The notes below the pieces were generated by a model that was given only the letters and a program-made list of their open reading frames with translations, did no database searches and was not told the DNA's origin. Shown one piece after another: positions 37,059 to 46,092 of a DNA stretch of 64,000 nucleotides. Position 1 is the stretch's first letter, and each line of letters starts with the position of its first letter. Made by a program: the position numbers and the translations under genes. Source of the stretch: Caminibacter mediatlanticus TB-2 (GTDB lineage: Bacteria; Campylobacterota; Campylobacteria; Campylobacterales; Nautiliaceae); NCBI RefSeq assembly GCF_005843985.1, contig NZ_CP040463.1, forward strand, positions 794,001-858,000. The letters run 5' to 3'.

Positions 37059-37789
37059 TTTAAAACACTCCATATCATTTTAATTGCTAACATATAAAGC
37101 ATTATAGCAATAATTTTTTTGATTTGTTTTTGGTCTAATTTAAAATGCATTAAATAATTTCCAATAAATCCTCCAAGAATTGCTGCAATAGTTGCAATAA
37201 AAAGCAAATAAAAATCAATTTTTATAATGCTAAGATATGTTAAAAAAGCACTAAATGTAGAAAAGGGAATTACAAAACTTGTAATAACTGCAACTTTTTT
37301 AGTATCCATTCCCATCATAATTAAAGCAGGGACTACAATAGCACCACCTCCAACTCCTAAAAGACCACTTAAAATTCCAACAAAACTTCCAAGCAAAATC
37401 ATAAAGCTTATAGTTATATTATTAAACTTTTTTTCTTTTTTACCAAAAAGTATCATACTTGCACTAAATACTAAAAATAGAGCAAATAAAATTTTAACAA
37501 AATGTTCAGGAATATATTTGCTAAGTATTGCTCCAAAAGGTGCAAATAAAGCCATTGTTAAAGCAAGAGGTAAGACTTCTTTTATATTAAGTGTTTTTCT
37601 TTTTATGTTCATAATAGTAGCAGTTAGGGTAGTTGAGGTATTTACAAATAGTCCTATTGCTTTACTTGCATTAAAATTAATGCCTAAAAAGTTTAGAATT
37701 GGCACTAATGCTACTGCACTTCCCATCCCACCAAGAGCAAAAAAAGTAGAAAGAATTAAAGTGATAAAAAAAACTTCGATATAAAACAT
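37055..37789 (-). CDS. TauE/SafE-family membrane permease
   Basis: A 244-residue protein with about eight membrane helices and the two glycine-rich repeats of the family (FALGGMGSAVALVPIL near the N terminus and SGLLGVGGGAIVVPALI in the second half). Members move sulfite, sulfoacetate or other organosulfur anions. Being 18 nt after a rhodanese gene suggests sulfur export or uptake; the substrate is inference. Confidence 0.88.
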   Translation of the reverse strand: MFYIEVFFITLILSTFFALGGMGSAVALVPILNFLGINFNASKAIGLFVNTSTTLTATIMNIKRKTLNIKEVLPLALTMALFAPFGAILSKYIPEHFVKILFALFLVFSASMILFGKKEKKFNNITISFMILLGSFVGILSGLLGVGGGAIVVPALIMMGMDTKKVAVITSFVIPFSTFSAFLTYLSIIKIDFYLLFIATIAAILGGFIGNYLMHFKLDQKQIKKIIAIMLYMLAIKMIWSVLK

Positions 37790-37807
37790 ATATTACTCTT
37801 TGTATTT

Positions 37808-38161
37808 TTAAACTTTTAATTTCTTTGCTTCTCCACCTCTTAGTGTTTGCATTAAATTAATAAGTCCATTTTCTAAAAATTTTGCATTAAATCCTTTTTC
37901 TTTTAAATAAGCTGCTGCAAATGGAGAGCGTCCTTGATTTGGACAAGCTATTACAATTAATTTATCTTTTGGAAGAGTATCTATTTTCTCTTCTATTTCC
38001 TCAGGAGAGATTTCTAATGCAAATGGTATTTTGAAAATATTTCTCTCAAAAGGCATTCTTATATCGACCAAAATTGCTTCTTTATTATTAAATTTTTCAA
38101 CAAACTCATCTAATGTAATTTTTAAATCTTTATTGTTTTTTGGGATTGCATATTTAATCAT
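37808..38161 (-). CDS. Single-domain rhodanese-like sulfurtransferase
   Basis: About 117 residues forming one rhodanese domain: ILVDIRMPFERN (CH2A-like), then the active-site loop ACPNQGRSPFAA, where CPNQGRS is a six-residue CxxxxR[S/T] loop with the persulfide Cys. The ATG at 38161 follows aaggaaag closely; the in-frame TTG at 38179 has no such signal. It probably carries sulfane sulfur in the cytosol. First gene of a coupled run: rhodanese, permease, two small membrane proteins, moaC, mobA; molybdopterin synthesis itself needs sulfur donors. Confidence 0.87.
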   Translation of the reverse strand: MIKYAIPKNNKDLKITLDEFVEKFNNKEAILVDIRMPFERNIFKIPFALEISPEEIEEKIDTLPKDKLIVIACPNQGRSPFAAAYLKEKGFNAKFLENGLINLMQTLRGGEAKKLKV

Positions 38162-38224
38162 ATCTTTCCTTTTTGCCAAAATTATACAACTTTTTATGTT
38201 AAAATTTTACAAAAAAGGAGAAAA

Positions 38225-38794
38225 ATGAAAAAGTGGTTATTTTTAATTCTTGCAGGAGTATTAAGTTTTAGTGCGAGTAATGATGATATTAATAAAAAAC
38301 TTGATTTATTGCTCCAAAAAATAGACCAATTAGAAAAAAAAGTTGATGCAAAAGATAAACAAATTGAAGAATTAAAAAAAGAGCTTAAAAAAGAGCAAAT
38401 TGCTATAAAAAAACAACAAGAATATACAAAAAAAGAATTTGCAATAAAAAGTTGTAATAAAATTAAAGTTGTATCTCTTAAATATAAATACCATAATGAG
38501 ATTATTCCTTATTATGATTTAGAAATTAAGCTTAAAAATACTTATCCAGAAAATATAAAGTATATTAGAGGCTCATTATTTGCAGAAGATAGTGATAAAG
38601 TTAAAATTCTTCAAGATTATATTGATAGAGAAGTTGATTTTAAAAAAGGTGATATTATAACTATTAATAAAAAGCATACAATAAATAATGATTTAGAAAA
38701 ATATTTAAAAGATGAAAATCCAAAAAACTTATATATCTATTTTAAACCAACAATGATAGAATTTTCAAATGGATATAGATTAGAGTGTAATTAA
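38225..38794 (+). CDS. Exported coiled-coil protein, unknown function
   Basis: A 189-residue protein with a signal peptide (MKKWLFLILAGVLSFSAS), a Lys/Glu heptad coiled coil (about residues 20-72) and a C-terminal mixed domain with two cysteines (Cys ~78 and the penultimate residue) that could form a disulfide in the periplasm. I recognise no family. Its stop overlaps the convergent DUF455 gene by 4 nt; it is divergent from the rhodanese gene. Confidence 0.65.
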   Translation: MKKWLFLILAGVLSFSASNDDINKKLDLLLQKIDQLEKKVDAKDKQIEELKKELKKEQIAIKKQQEYTKKEFAIKSCNKIKVVSLKYKYHNEIIPYYDLEIKLKNTYPENIKYIRGSLFAEDSDKVKILQDYIDREVDFKKGDIITINKKHTINNDLEKYLKDENPKNLYIYFKPTMIEFSNGYRLECN

Positions 38795-39591
38795 CACTCT
38801 ATTTTTTCATTTAATATTTTTAATTCTTGACAACTAAATCCTGCTTTTAATCTTGCAGATACATTTAAATCTTTTTTCTTCCAATCTTTAAAAAAATTAT
38901 CCACAATTTCAAAGTATGTTTGAATTGGTTCTAAATTTAGTCTTTTGCATTCTCTTTTGAACCATTTATCACCTTTTTTTACATGAGGAATTTCTTCTTT
39001 TAAGATTATTTTTAAAGCTTCAATTACTTCTTTTGCAAAAGAGTCATTGTATCGGGAAAGTTTATTTATAATCTTTTCATTAGCATCAAGTCCATTTGCT
39101 TCATACCATCTTGGAATTATTGCCATTCTGCTTAATAAATCTTGTGTTTTAGTGGAGGCTTCAAATAAAGAATTATGCACAGGAAAGTCTCCATATTTAT
39201 ATCCTGTTTTTTCAAGCAAGGAATTAATTAATTTAAAATGCCTAATCTCATCATCGGCAACTTCAAGCCAATCTAAATAAAACTCTTTATCTAAATTTCT
39301 AAATCTATAACAAGCATCTAAGGCTAAATCTATTGCTGAGTATTCAATATGGACTATTGCGTGTAGTAAAATTGCTTTTTTTTCATTACTCTCAAATCCT
39401 CTTCTTCGAGGGACTTGACTTGGAGAGACTATTTTACAAAAGCTTTCATAACTTGGTTTTTTAAAAATTTTTGGTTTTTTGTTTGAATGGAAGTTAAAAT
39501 TATTGATATTTTTATATAAATCATTAAACATACTAAATTTTTGTGGTATATTATCACAAGTAATTATCTCTTCTAAGGTTTTATAAAACAT
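38791..39591 (-). CDS. DUF455 ferritin-like protein
   Basis: About 266 residues. The sequence has the DUF455 pattern: a long helix with LLHAIVHIEYSAIDLALDA, then WLEVADDEIRHFKL and a later EEIPHVKKGDKWF, giving the Glu/His ligands of a ferritin-like di-iron four-helix bundle. The reaction is not known for this family. I use the ATG at 39591 with aaaaagg in front; 11 residues upstream (39624) lack a Shine-Dalgarno. Divergent from moaA by 42 nt. Confidence 0.87.
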   Translation of the reverse strand: MFYKTLEEIITCDNIPQKFSMFNDLYKNINNFNFHSNKKPKIFKKPSYESFCKIVSPSQVPRRRGFESNEKKAILLHAIVHIEYSAIDLALDACYRFRNLDKEFYLDWLEVADDEIRHFKLINSLLEKTGYKYGDFPVHNSLFEASTKTQDLLSRMAIIPRWYEANGLDANEKIINKLSRYNDSFAKEVIEALKIILKEEIPHVKKGDKWFKRECKRLNLEPIQTYFEIVDNFFKDWKKKDLNVSARLKAGFSCQELKILNEKIEC

Positions 39592-39633
39592 ATAAAGCCT
39601 TTTTGAAATTATAGCAAAGAGCAAAGGTAATAG

Positions 39634-40590
39634 ATGTTAAAAGATGGATTTGATAGGGTGATTGATTATATAAGAGTTTCAGTTACAAGTAGATGTAATT
39701 TTAGATGTATTTATTGTATGCCAAATACCCCTTTTGAGTGGCAACCTCACGAAGATGTATTAAGTTATGAAGAGATGTTTGAATTTTTACGACTTGCAAT
39801 TGATGAAGGTGTAAAAAAGATTAGAATAACGGGAGGAGAACCATTAGTTAGAAAAGAGTTAGAAGTTTTTATTAAAGTGTTAAGTAAGTATAATAAGAAT
39901 TTGGACTTAGCGTTAACTACAAATGGCTATTTTTTAAAAGAAAAAGCAAAAATTTTAAAAGAAGCAGGATTAAAAAGAGTAAATATATCTCTTGATACTT
40001 TAAAAAAAGATGTTGCTAAAAAAATTGTTCAAAAAGATGTTTTAGAGAAAGTATTAGAAGGAATTGATGAAGCTATAAAAGTAGGGCTTAAAGTTAAATT
40101 AAATTGTGTAGTTATGAAAGGTATAAATGATAATGAAATAACTGACTTATTAGATTATGCAAAAGATAAAGGCGTAATTATTAGATTTATTGAATTTATG
40201 GAAAATGAAAGAGCATATCCAGGTATTAAAAGAGTTGATAGTAAAGAAATTTTAGAAGAAATTTCAACAAAGTATAATTTTAAAGAGTTAAAAAAAGAAA
40301 ATGAAGCAAGTAAATATTATAAATTAGATGATGGATATGTTTTTGGAATAATAGAACCTCACTCAGAAGATTTTTGTAAGAGTTGTAACAGAATAAGGCT
40401 AACAGCTGAGGGGTATTTAATCCCATGTCTATTTTTTACTGAAAGTTATAATATAAAAGAAGCTTTAAGAAAAAAAGACATTAAAAAAGCTGCTGAAATT
40501 CTAAGAGATGTTGTAAGAAATAAGCCTGAGAAAAATGACTGGCAAGAAGAAAAAATTAGTGATAGGGCTTTTTGGGAGACAGGAGGGTAA
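39634..40590 (+). CDS. moaA: GTP 3',8-cyclase MoaA
   Basis: A 318-residue radical SAM enzyme that converts GTP to the cPMP precursor. The N-terminal cluster motif SRCNFRCIYCMP, GGEPLVRKEL, and the second cluster C-terminal CKSCNRIRLTAEGYLIPCLF are present, and the chain ends in the catalytic Gly-Gly tail (WETGG). It is not linked to moaC/mobA in the window's operon at 36-38 kb but lies only 3 kb away. Confidence 0.96.
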   Translation: MLKDGFDRVIDYIRVSVTSRCNFRCIYCMPNTPFEWQPHEDVLSYEEMFEFLRLAIDEGVKKIRITGGEPLVRKELEVFIKVLSKYNKNLDLALTTNGYFLKEKAKILKEAGLKRVNISLDTLKKDVAKKIVQKDVLEKVLEGIDEAIKVGLKVKLNCVVMKGINDNEITDLLDYAKDKGVIIRFIEFMENERAYPGIKRVDSKEILEEISTKYNFKELKKENEASKYYKLDDGYVFGIIEPHSEDFCKSCNRIRLTAEGYLIPCLFFTESYNIKEALRKKDIKKAAEILRDVVRNKPEKNDWQEEKISDRAFWETGG

Positions 40591-40601
40591 GGAAGTTATA
40601 T

Positions 40602-40622
40602 AAATTGAAAATGAAAAATGGA
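40602..40622 (+). repeat. AATTGAAAATGGA-type short repeat copy in the moaA-Sir2 gap
   Basis: The stretch AATTGAAAATGAAAAATGGA resembles segments at 48669-48698 (opposite strand) and 6347-6381 inside the glycosylase gene. AT-rich sequence makes chance similarity possible. Confidence 0.35.
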
Positions 40623-40630
40623 GTAGGTAA

Positions 40631-41425
40631 ATGGAAGAGATAAAGTTAGCAGCTAACGAGATAAAAAATGCTAAATATCTTTTAATTACAGCTGGGGCTG
40701 GTATGGGAGTTGATAGTGGGCTTCCTGATTTTAGGGGAAATGAAGGATTTTGGAGGGCATATCCAATAGCAAAAAAACTTGGTCTTAATTTTCAAGCATT
40801 AGCAAATCCAACTTGGTTTGATATTAATCCAAAACTTGCTTGGGCTTTTTATGGTCATAGGCTGAATTTATATAGAAATACAACTCCCCATAATGGTTTT
40901 TATATTCTAAAAAAATTACCTCATGAAAAATTTGTTTTTACTTCAAATGTGGATGGGCAATTTCAAAAGGCTGGATTTAGTGAGATGAAGATTGTAGAAA
41001 TTCATGGAAGTATTCATTATTTGCAATGCAATAAGCCTTGTAAGCAAGAGATTTGGGAGAATAATGAAGAGATTGAAGTTGATATGGAAAAGTTTGAGGC
41101 TAAAAATTTTCCATATTGTAAATTTTGTAAAAAAATAGCAAGACCAAATATTTTAATGTTTGGAGATTTTAAATTTGTAGATAAAAGAGTAAATTTGCAA
41201 CTTGCAAGATTTAGATATTGGCTTGATAGAATTGATGATAAATTAGTTATAATTGAAATAGGAGCGGGAAGTGTAGTACCTACTGTTAGGAATTTAAGTG
41301 AGGATGTAAAAAAGTTATATAATGCTACTTTAATTAGAATTAATCCAAGGGAGAGTTTTGGGGCTGATATTGAAATAAAACTTGGTGCAAAAGAAGCATT
41401 AGAGAAAATAAATTCTTATTTATGA
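40631..41425 (+). CDS. Sir2-family NAD-dependent protein deacylase
   Basis: A 264-residue sirtuin. GAGMGVDSGLPDFRG binds NAD, FTSNVDGQFQKAG and the catalytic-His segment IVEIHGSIHYLQC follow, and zinc is expected on CNKPC plus CKFCKK pairs (two of them in KPCKQEIW context). The C-terminal GAGSVVPTVRN and LIRINP segments fit the NAD-binding fold. It likely deacylates lysines using NAD. Short 40-nt gap from moaA, which contains a repeat-like stretch. Confidence 0.9.
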   Translation: MEEIKLAANEIKNAKYLLITAGAGMGVDSGLPDFRGNEGFWRAYPIAKKLGLNFQALANPTWFDINPKLAWAFYGHRLNLYRNTTPHNGFYILKKLPHEKFVFTSNVDGQFQKAGFSEMKIVEIHGSIHYLQCNKPCKQEIWENNEEIEVDMEKFEAKNFPYCKFCKKIARPNILMFGDFKFVDKRVNLQLARFRYWLDRIDDKLVIIEIGAGSVVPTVRNLSEDVKKLYNATLIRINPRESFGADIEIKLGAKEALEKINSYL

Positions 41426-41449
41426 TACAATTTTAAAAAAAGGATTTTT

Positions 41450-41845
41450 ATGAAAAAATTATTGTTTTTTATTTTATCAATTGTATTAGCTTTTTCATTT
41501 GAGATGGTTAATAATAAAAATTATAAATGTGAAGCAGTTTCTATTACTATTATGGATGGAAATCAAACAAGAAATATTCCAGTTACTCCAAAAACAAAAG
41601 AGTTAATTAAAAAAACTCTTAAAATGTTTTATAATATTGAAGCTAAAAGAAATAATAATACAGTTAATTTAACTGTTGGCAAAATAAATGAAGATTTCAA
41701 TTATTTTCAAAAATGGAAAAATTATAATCAATACATAAATAAAGATAAAAGTATTATCTTTATGCCAGATAAAGATAAAAATTCAACAAATGTTGCTTTA
41801 ATAATACCAGGTGAAAAGTTAATAATTTTTTATAAATGTAAATGA
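41450..41845 (+). CDS. Putative periplasmic protein, unknown
   Basis: A 131-residue protein with a signal peptide (MKKLLFFILSIVLAFSF), one Cys early in the mature part (NYKCEAVS) and one as penultimate residue (FYKCK), possibly a disulfide. No domain recognised. The ATGA overlap with the following GGCT-like gene suggests co-translation, but no functional link is evident. Confidence 0.6.
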   Translation: MKKLLFFILSIVLAFSFEMVNNKNYKCEAVSITIMDGNQTRNIPVTPKTKELIKKTLKMFYNIEAKRNNNTVNLTVGKINEDFNYFQKWKNYNQYINKDKSIIFMPDKDKNSTNVALIIPGEKLIIFYKCK

Positions 41846-42195
41846 AAATTTTTGTATATGGTAGTTTAAAAAAAGGCAAAAAACTATCTTACTATTTAAA
41901 AAATGCTAAATTTTTAGGAGAGGCTATTACTTGTAAGCCTTATCCTTTAATTCTTTCAAAATCAAAATGGTATCCTTATCTTTTAGAAAAAAATGATGGG
42001 TTTAAAATTAAAGGTGAAGTTTATGAAATTGATTTTAAAACATTAAAAAAACTTGATAGATTAGAAGAAGCTCCATTTTATTATTATCGTAGAAAAATTT
42101 GTGTAATTTTAAATAATAAAAAAACAAAATCTTGGTGCTATTTTAAAAGAAAACCTATAAAATATAAAAAAAGAGATTTGTTAAGAGAATTTTAA
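41842..42195 (+). CDS. Gamma-glutamylcyclotransferase-like protein
   Basis: A 117-residue protein of the GGCT/AIG2-like fold. The N terminus MKIFVYGSLKKGKKLSYYL has the substrate-loop YGSL motif; GEVYEIDFKTLKKLDRLE supplies the conserved segment with the catalytic acid region. Such proteins act on gamma-glutamyl or related amine adducts, but substrates vary. It overlaps the upstream exported-protein gene and, convergently, the Nudix gene by 15 nt. Confidence 0.82.
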   Translation: MKIFVYGSLKKGKKLSYYLKNAKFLGEAITCKPYPLILSKSKWYPYLLEKNDGFKIKGEVYEIDFKTLKKLDRLEEAPFYYYRRKICVILNNKKTKSWCYFKRKPIKYKKRDLLREF

Positions 42196-42612
42196 ATAAT
42201 CACTTATTATTTTTGAATGGTCAAAAACTAACTTTTCAAATGGAATTTCTTCAAGTTTAAAAATAAATGCTTCTTTTGCATCATCTCCTGCTTGTGGTAA
42301 TTCATATGCATTACAAATAAAAACACAACTTGCTGTATGAAGCCTTGGGTCTCTATTTGGATTTGAATAAATTCCTAAAAGTTTAACAACTTCTATTTCT
42401 AAATTAACTTCTTCTTTCATTTCTCGAGTTAATGCATCTTCTACACTCTCTCCATAATCAACAAATCCACCAGGCAAGGCATATCCAAGAGGAGGATTTT
42501 TTCTTTTTATTAATACAATCCCTTTAAATTGAGGATTAAAAATTCTAATAATTCCATCAACAGTTAAAAAAGGAGTTGGTTTTACCCACTCAGGAATTTT
42601 TACATTTTTCAT
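42181..42612 (-). CDS. Nudix hydrolase
   Basis: A 143-residue protein with a full Nudix box: GGFVDYGESVEDALTREM continuing into KEEVNL (GX5EX7REUXEEXGU, with Asn at the terminal G position). Substrate not determinable; the size and the ADP-ribose-like pattern after the box are compatible with nucleoside-diphosphate sugar or NADH pyrophosphatases. It lies 2 nt after prfA. Confidence 0.88.
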   Translation of the reverse strand: MKNVKIPEWVKPTPFLTVDGIIRIFNPQFKGIVLIKRKNPPLGYALPGGFVDYGESVEDALTREMKEEVNLEIEVVKLLGIYSNPNRDPRLHTASCVFICNAYELPQAGDDAKEAFIFKLEEIPFEKLVFDHSKIISDYLKFS

Positions 42613-42614
42613 TT

Positions 42615-43682
42615 TTAAAGTCCGGCTTCTTTTAGAGCTTCTGCTTGATAATGAGCAATTAGTGGGTCAATAATTTCATCAAATAGTCCTTCGTTCATAA
42701 TTTGTTCAAGTCTATATAATGTAAGCCCGATTCTGTGGTCTGTAATTCTATTTTGTGGGTAGTTGTATGTTCTAATTCTCTCACTTCTATCTCCACTTCC
42801 AACTTGGCTTTTTCTCTCTTTTCCAATTTTTTCAAGTCTCTCTTTTTCAAGTTTTTCATAAACTCTTGCTTTTAAAATTTGAAGTGCTTTTTCTTTATTT
42901 CTTTGTTGACTTCTTTCATCTTGCATTGATACAGTAATTCCTGTTGGAATATGAGTCATTCTAACAGCACTTTCAGTCTTATTTACATGCTGTCCACCAG
43001 CTCCACCAGCTCTCATTACTTCAATTTTAATGTCTTTTGGGTCAAGTTCTATATCTACATCATCAACTTCTGGCATTACTGCAACTGTTACAGCTGAGGT
43101 GTGGATTCTTCCTTGCGATTCAGTTGCTGGAATTCTTTGAACTCTATGAGTCCCACCTTCATATTTTAATCTGCTATAAGCACCTTCACCTTTTATAAGT
43201 AAAATAATTTCTTTATATCCACCTATATCATTTTTACTTTCACTTACAATCTCTACTTTCCAGCCTTTATTATCAGCGTATCTTAAATATGCTTTCATTA
43301 AGTCACCAACAAATAAAGCAGCTTCATCTCCGCCAGTCCCAGCCCTTATTTCAAGGAAAATATTTTTATCATCATTAGGGTCTTTCGGAAGTAATAGGAG
43401 TTTTATCTTTTCTTCAAGTTTTGGGAGTTTTTCTTCTATTTCTTTAATTTCTTCTTTTGCAAGTTCGCTCATTTCTGCATCATCAAGCATCATTTTAGCT
43501 TCTTCAAGATTATTTAAAAGTTCTTCATACTCTTTTGCCTTATTTACAATTTCTTCGAGACTTCTTGCTTCTCTTGAAAGTTTTGTCATTTGTTTAATAT
43601 CTTTTGTGATTTCAGGTGAAGAGAGTTTTTGATTAATTTCATTATATTTTTCAACGAAAGGTTTTAATTTTTCAATTAACAT
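42615..43682 (-). CDS. prfA: Peptide chain release factor 1
   Basis: A 355-residue class I release factor. The tripeptide anticodon PAT lies in [16 protein letters not shown], which marks RF1 (UAA/UAG), and the catalytic GGQ is in [15 protein letters not shown]. The ATG at 43682 is preferred to the TTG one codon earlier, because aggaaaac is then at 7 nt. Upstream a perfect inverted repeat TTTTTGTA-ATTA-TACAAAAA (43701-43720) carries a TATAAT box on this strand and could hold the prfA promoter. Confidence 0.96.
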   Translation of the reverse strand: MLIEKLKPFVEKYNEINQKLSSPEITKDIKQMTKLSREARSLEEIVNKAKEYEELLNNLEEAKMMLDDAEMSELAKEEIKEIEEKLPKLEEKIKLLLLPKDPNDDKNIFLEIRAGTGGDEAALFVGDLMKAYLRYADNKGWKVEIVSESKNDIGGYKEIILLIKGEGAYSRLKYEGGTHRVQRIPATESQGRIHTSAVTVAVMPEVDDVDIELDPKDIKIEVMRAGGAGGQHVNKTESAVRMTHIPTGITVSMQDERSQQRNKEKALQILKARVYEKLEKERLEKIGKERKSQVGSGDRSERIRTYNYPQNRITDHRIGLTLYRLEQIMNEGLFDEIIDPLIAHYQAEALKEAGL

Positions 43683-43732
43683 CAAGTTTTCCTTTGAGGA
43701 TTTTTGTAATTATACAAAAAAGAAGAGGAGAA

Positions 43733-44005
43733 TTAGCTTTTAGGTTCGATTGATTTAACTAAGTGATGTAGTCTGCTTATTTTTCTTCTTGCTGTATTTT
43801 TCTTTAAGATACCTTTATTAATATAGCTTTGGAATTTTTTGTTTGCTACTTTCCAATAATTTAAAGCTTGTTCGTAATTTCCTTCTTCAACTGCTTTTTC
43901 TACATTTTTTGTAATAGTTTTAATTCTTGTTCTATAATATCTGTTTCTTTCAGTTCTCTTTGCAGTTTGTCTAATTCTTTTTTGAGCAGATTTTGTATTT
44001 GCCAT
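43733..44005 (-). CDS. rpsT: 30S ribosomal protein S20
   Basis: A 90-residue, very basic helical protein: MANTKSAQKRIRQTAKRT at the start, NYWKVANKKFQSYINKGILK region and the Arg-rich KNTARRKISRLHHLVKS end. It binds 16S rRNA in the small subunit body. Divergent from glmM with a 92-nt gap; prfA follows on the same strand, an arrangement common in this phylum. Confidence 0.96.
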   Translation of the reverse strand: MANTKSAQKRIRQTAKRTERNRYYRTRIKTITKNVEKAVEEGNYEQALNYWKVANKKFQSYINKGILKKNTARRKISRLHHLVKSIEPKS

Positions 44006-44097
44006 TTAGTTCCTTTTTTTGAAGCGTATTTTATAAAAATTTGGTAAAATTTGCAAATTAATTTTTCATTATAAAAAGGAAATGAAAAGGAGAGAGG

Positions 44098-45420
44098 ATG
44101 AAATTATTTGGTACTGATGGAGTAAGGGGTAAAGCAGGGGAAGTTATTACACCATTTTTATCTATGAATTTAGCAATGGCATTTGGTGAATGTATACCAA
44201 AAAAGACAGGAAAAATTTTAGTAGGAAAAGATACAAGAAGAAGCGGTTATATGATAGAAAATGCAATTGTAAGTGGACTTACAGCTATTGGGTTTGATGT
44301 TATTCAAATAGGGCCAATGCCAACTCCTGCAATTGCTTTTTTAACTGAGGATATGAGATGTGATGGGGGAATTATGATTAGTGCATCTCATAACCCATAC
44401 TATGATAATGGTATAAAATTTTTTGATAGTGAGGGAAATAAGTTATCGCAAGATATTGAAAAACAGATTGAAAAAAGATATTTTGAAAATAATTTTGAAT
44501 TAAAAACTAATAAAGAAATTGGAAAAAGTAAAAGAATTGATGATGTAATAGGTAGGTACATTGTTCATATAAAATCTTCATTTCCAAAACATCTAAATCT
44601 TAATGGACTAAGAGTCGTTTTAGATACAGCAAATGGGGCAGCCTATAAAGTAGCACCCACTATTTTTAATGAACTTGGAGCTGATGTTATTACTATTAAT
44701 GACAATCCAAATGGATTTAATATCAACTTAAATGCAGGAGCTATGCATCCAGAAATGCTTGCGAGTAAAGTAAGAGAATATAGAGCTGATATTGGTTTTG
44801 CTTTTGATGGAGATGCTGATAGATTAGTTGTTGTTGATGAAAAAGGTAATATTGTTGATGGGGATAAATTACTTGGTGCCTTAGCATATTATCTCCATAA
44901 GAAAAACAAACTTAGAAATAATGCAATAGCTGTTACTGTTATGAGTAATGGTGGTTTAGAAGAATTTTTAAAACAATATGGTATTAAAGTATATAGAAGT
45001 GCTGTTGGTGATAAGTATGTTTTAGAAGTTATGAAAAAATATGATTTAAATTTTGGGGGTGAGCAATCTGGTCATATTATTTTTAGTGATTATGCTAAAA
45101 CAGGTGATGGATTAGTAAGTGCACTTCAATCTGTTGCTTATTTAATTGAAAGTGGTAAAAAAGCAAGTGAAGCTTTTAATTTATTTGAACTATACCCACA
45201 AGTCCAAACAAGTATAGTTGTTTCTCAAAAACCCCCTCTTGAAAAAATAGATGGAGCAAAAAATATTTTAAAAGAGGTTGAAAAAGAGGGATATAGACAT
45301 TTAGTTAGATATTCTGGGACTGAAAATAAACTTAGACTTCTTGTTGAAGGAAAAGATAATAAAAAAGCAAAAGAGCTTTTAGATAAACTTACTAAATTTT
45401 TTAAGAGTAAATTAGTATGA
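44098..45420 (+). CDS. glmM: Phosphoglucosamine mutase
   Basis: A 440-residue alpha-D-phosphohexomutase turning glucosamine 6-phosphate into glucosamine 1-phosphate for peptidoglycan and [19 protein letters not shown], the phosphoserine loop [17 protein letters not shown], metal loop [10 protein letters not shown], sugar loop GGEQSGHI and phosphate loop [11 protein letters not shown] are complete. It overlaps lspA by 4 nt. Confidence 0.97.
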   Translation: MKLFGTDGVRGKAGEVITPFLSMNLAMAFGECIPKKTGKILVGKDTRRSGYMIENAIVSGLTAIGFDVIQIGPMPTPAIAFLTEDMRCDGGIMISASHNPYYDNGIKFFDSEGNKLSQDIEKQIEKRYFENNFELKTNKEIGKSKRIDDVIGRYIVHIKSSFPKHLNLNGLRVVLDTANGAAYKVAPTIFNELGADVITINDNPNGFNINLNAGAMHPEMLASKVREYRADIGFAFDGDADRLVVVDEKGNIVDGDKLLGALAYYLHKKNKLRNNAIAVTVMSNGGLEEFLKQYGIKVYRSAVGDKYVLEVMKKYDLNFGGEQSGHIIFSDYAKTGDGLVSALQSVAYLIESGKKASEAFNLFELYPQVQTSIVVSQKPPLEKIDGAKNILKEVEKEGYRHLVRYSGTENKLRLLVEGKDNKKAKELLDKLTKFFKSKLV

Positions 45421-45863
45421 AAAAAATTATTTTTTTTATTTTTGCTTTTTTTTTAATATTTTTAATTGACCAAACAATAAAACATTTTTTTTTAAATGGT
45501 TTTGAATGGCATAGTAAATGTATATCGTTAGTATTAGCAATAAATAAAGGGGTTGCATTTTCTATGTTTAGCTTTTTAGGTGAATATTTAAAATATATTC
45601 AGCTTTTTTTTATTTTTTTACTTTTTTACTTTTTTATTAAAGAAAAAGTATTGTTTAAACATCCAATAATTACAGGAATATTATTTGGGGCTGCTATTTC
45701 TAATCTTTATGATAGATTTAGGGTAGGTGGAGTAGTTGATTATGTGTATTGGCACTGTTTTTTTGATTTTGCTATATTTAATTTTGCAGATGTAATGATA
45801 GACCTTTCAATTTTAATGTTTGCTTATTATTATTTTTTTGCTAAAATTTTGCTCAAAAAATAG
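45417..45863 (+). CDS. lspA: Lipoprotein signal peptidase
   Basis: A 148-residue four-helix membrane protease that cuts prolipoproteins before the lipidated Cys. IDQTIKHFF gives the first conserved region, NKGVAFSM the middle, and catalytic Asp residues lie in [20 protein letters not shown] and [16 protein letters not shown] overlap with glmM. Its final base is the first base of tRNA-Val(GAC). Confidence 0.94.
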   Translation: MKKIIFFIFAFFLIFLIDQTIKHFFLNGFEWHSKCISLVLAINKGVAFSMFSFLGEYLKYIQLFFIFLLFYFFIKEKVLFKHPIITGILFGAAISNLYDRFRVGGVVDYVYWHCFFDFAIFNFADVMIDLSILMFAYYYFFAKILLKK

Positions 45864-45938
45864 GTCGCATAGCTCAGTTGGTAGAGCACTACCCCGACAC
45901 GGTAGGGGTCGCTGGTTCGAGTCCAGCTGCGACCACCA
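45863..45938 (+). tRNA. tRNA-Val(GAC), with C at position 33
   Basis: A 76-nt cloverleaf with encoded CCA: acceptor GGTCGCA/TGCGACC, D stem GCTC/GAGC, anticodon stem CTACC/GGTAG, T stem GCTGG/CCAGC with TTCGAGT loop. The anticodon loop is CCGACAC, giving anticodon GAC and, unusually, C33 rather than the near-universal U33. It abuts lspA (1-nt overlap), so it is probably cut from the glmM-lspA transcript. Confidence 0.93.
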
Positions 45939-45939
45939 A

Positions 45940-45968
45940 TTGACAATATATAAATTTTAAGATAAAAT
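45940..45968 (+). promoter_or_regulatory. Promoter upstream of thrS
   Basis: TTGACA (45940-45945), exactly 17 nt, then TAAAAT (45963-45968). It lies 2 nt after the tRNA-Val CCA end and 116 nt before thrS, leaving a leader of roughly 110 nt. Confidence 0.65.
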
Positions 45969-46008
45969 TCATAAAAAAAGGAGATTGCTATTAATTTTAA
46001 GGAAAAAC

Positions 46009-46092
46009 TTGGATAAGAGACACTTTCATAAATTCTACACATTTTCTACACAGCAATCTATTTTAAATAATCAAAAGGACATTAATGAATAA
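46009..46092 (+). CDS. Possible thrS leader peptide (27 residues)
   Basis: A TTG start with aagg about 6 nt upstream opens a frame of 27 codons that ends 8 nt inside thrS. It contains two Thr codons (in FYTFSTQQS), too few for a classical attenuator. Chance openness is quite possible in such AT-rich DNA; I list it because of the Shine-Dalgarno and the overlap. Confidence 0.22.
   Translation: MDKRHFHKFYTFSTQQSILNNQKDINE

Noticed and set aside
38162-38179. Upstream TTG start for the rhodanese gene
   Set aside because: It would place the good aaggaaag ribosome site inside the coding region; the ATG at 38161 fits better.
45830-46042. Minus-strand frame of 70 codons
   Set aside because: Antisense to tRNA-Val(GAC) and the thrS leader; the WTRTSDPYRVGV-like stretch is the well-known spurious translation of the tRNA complement.
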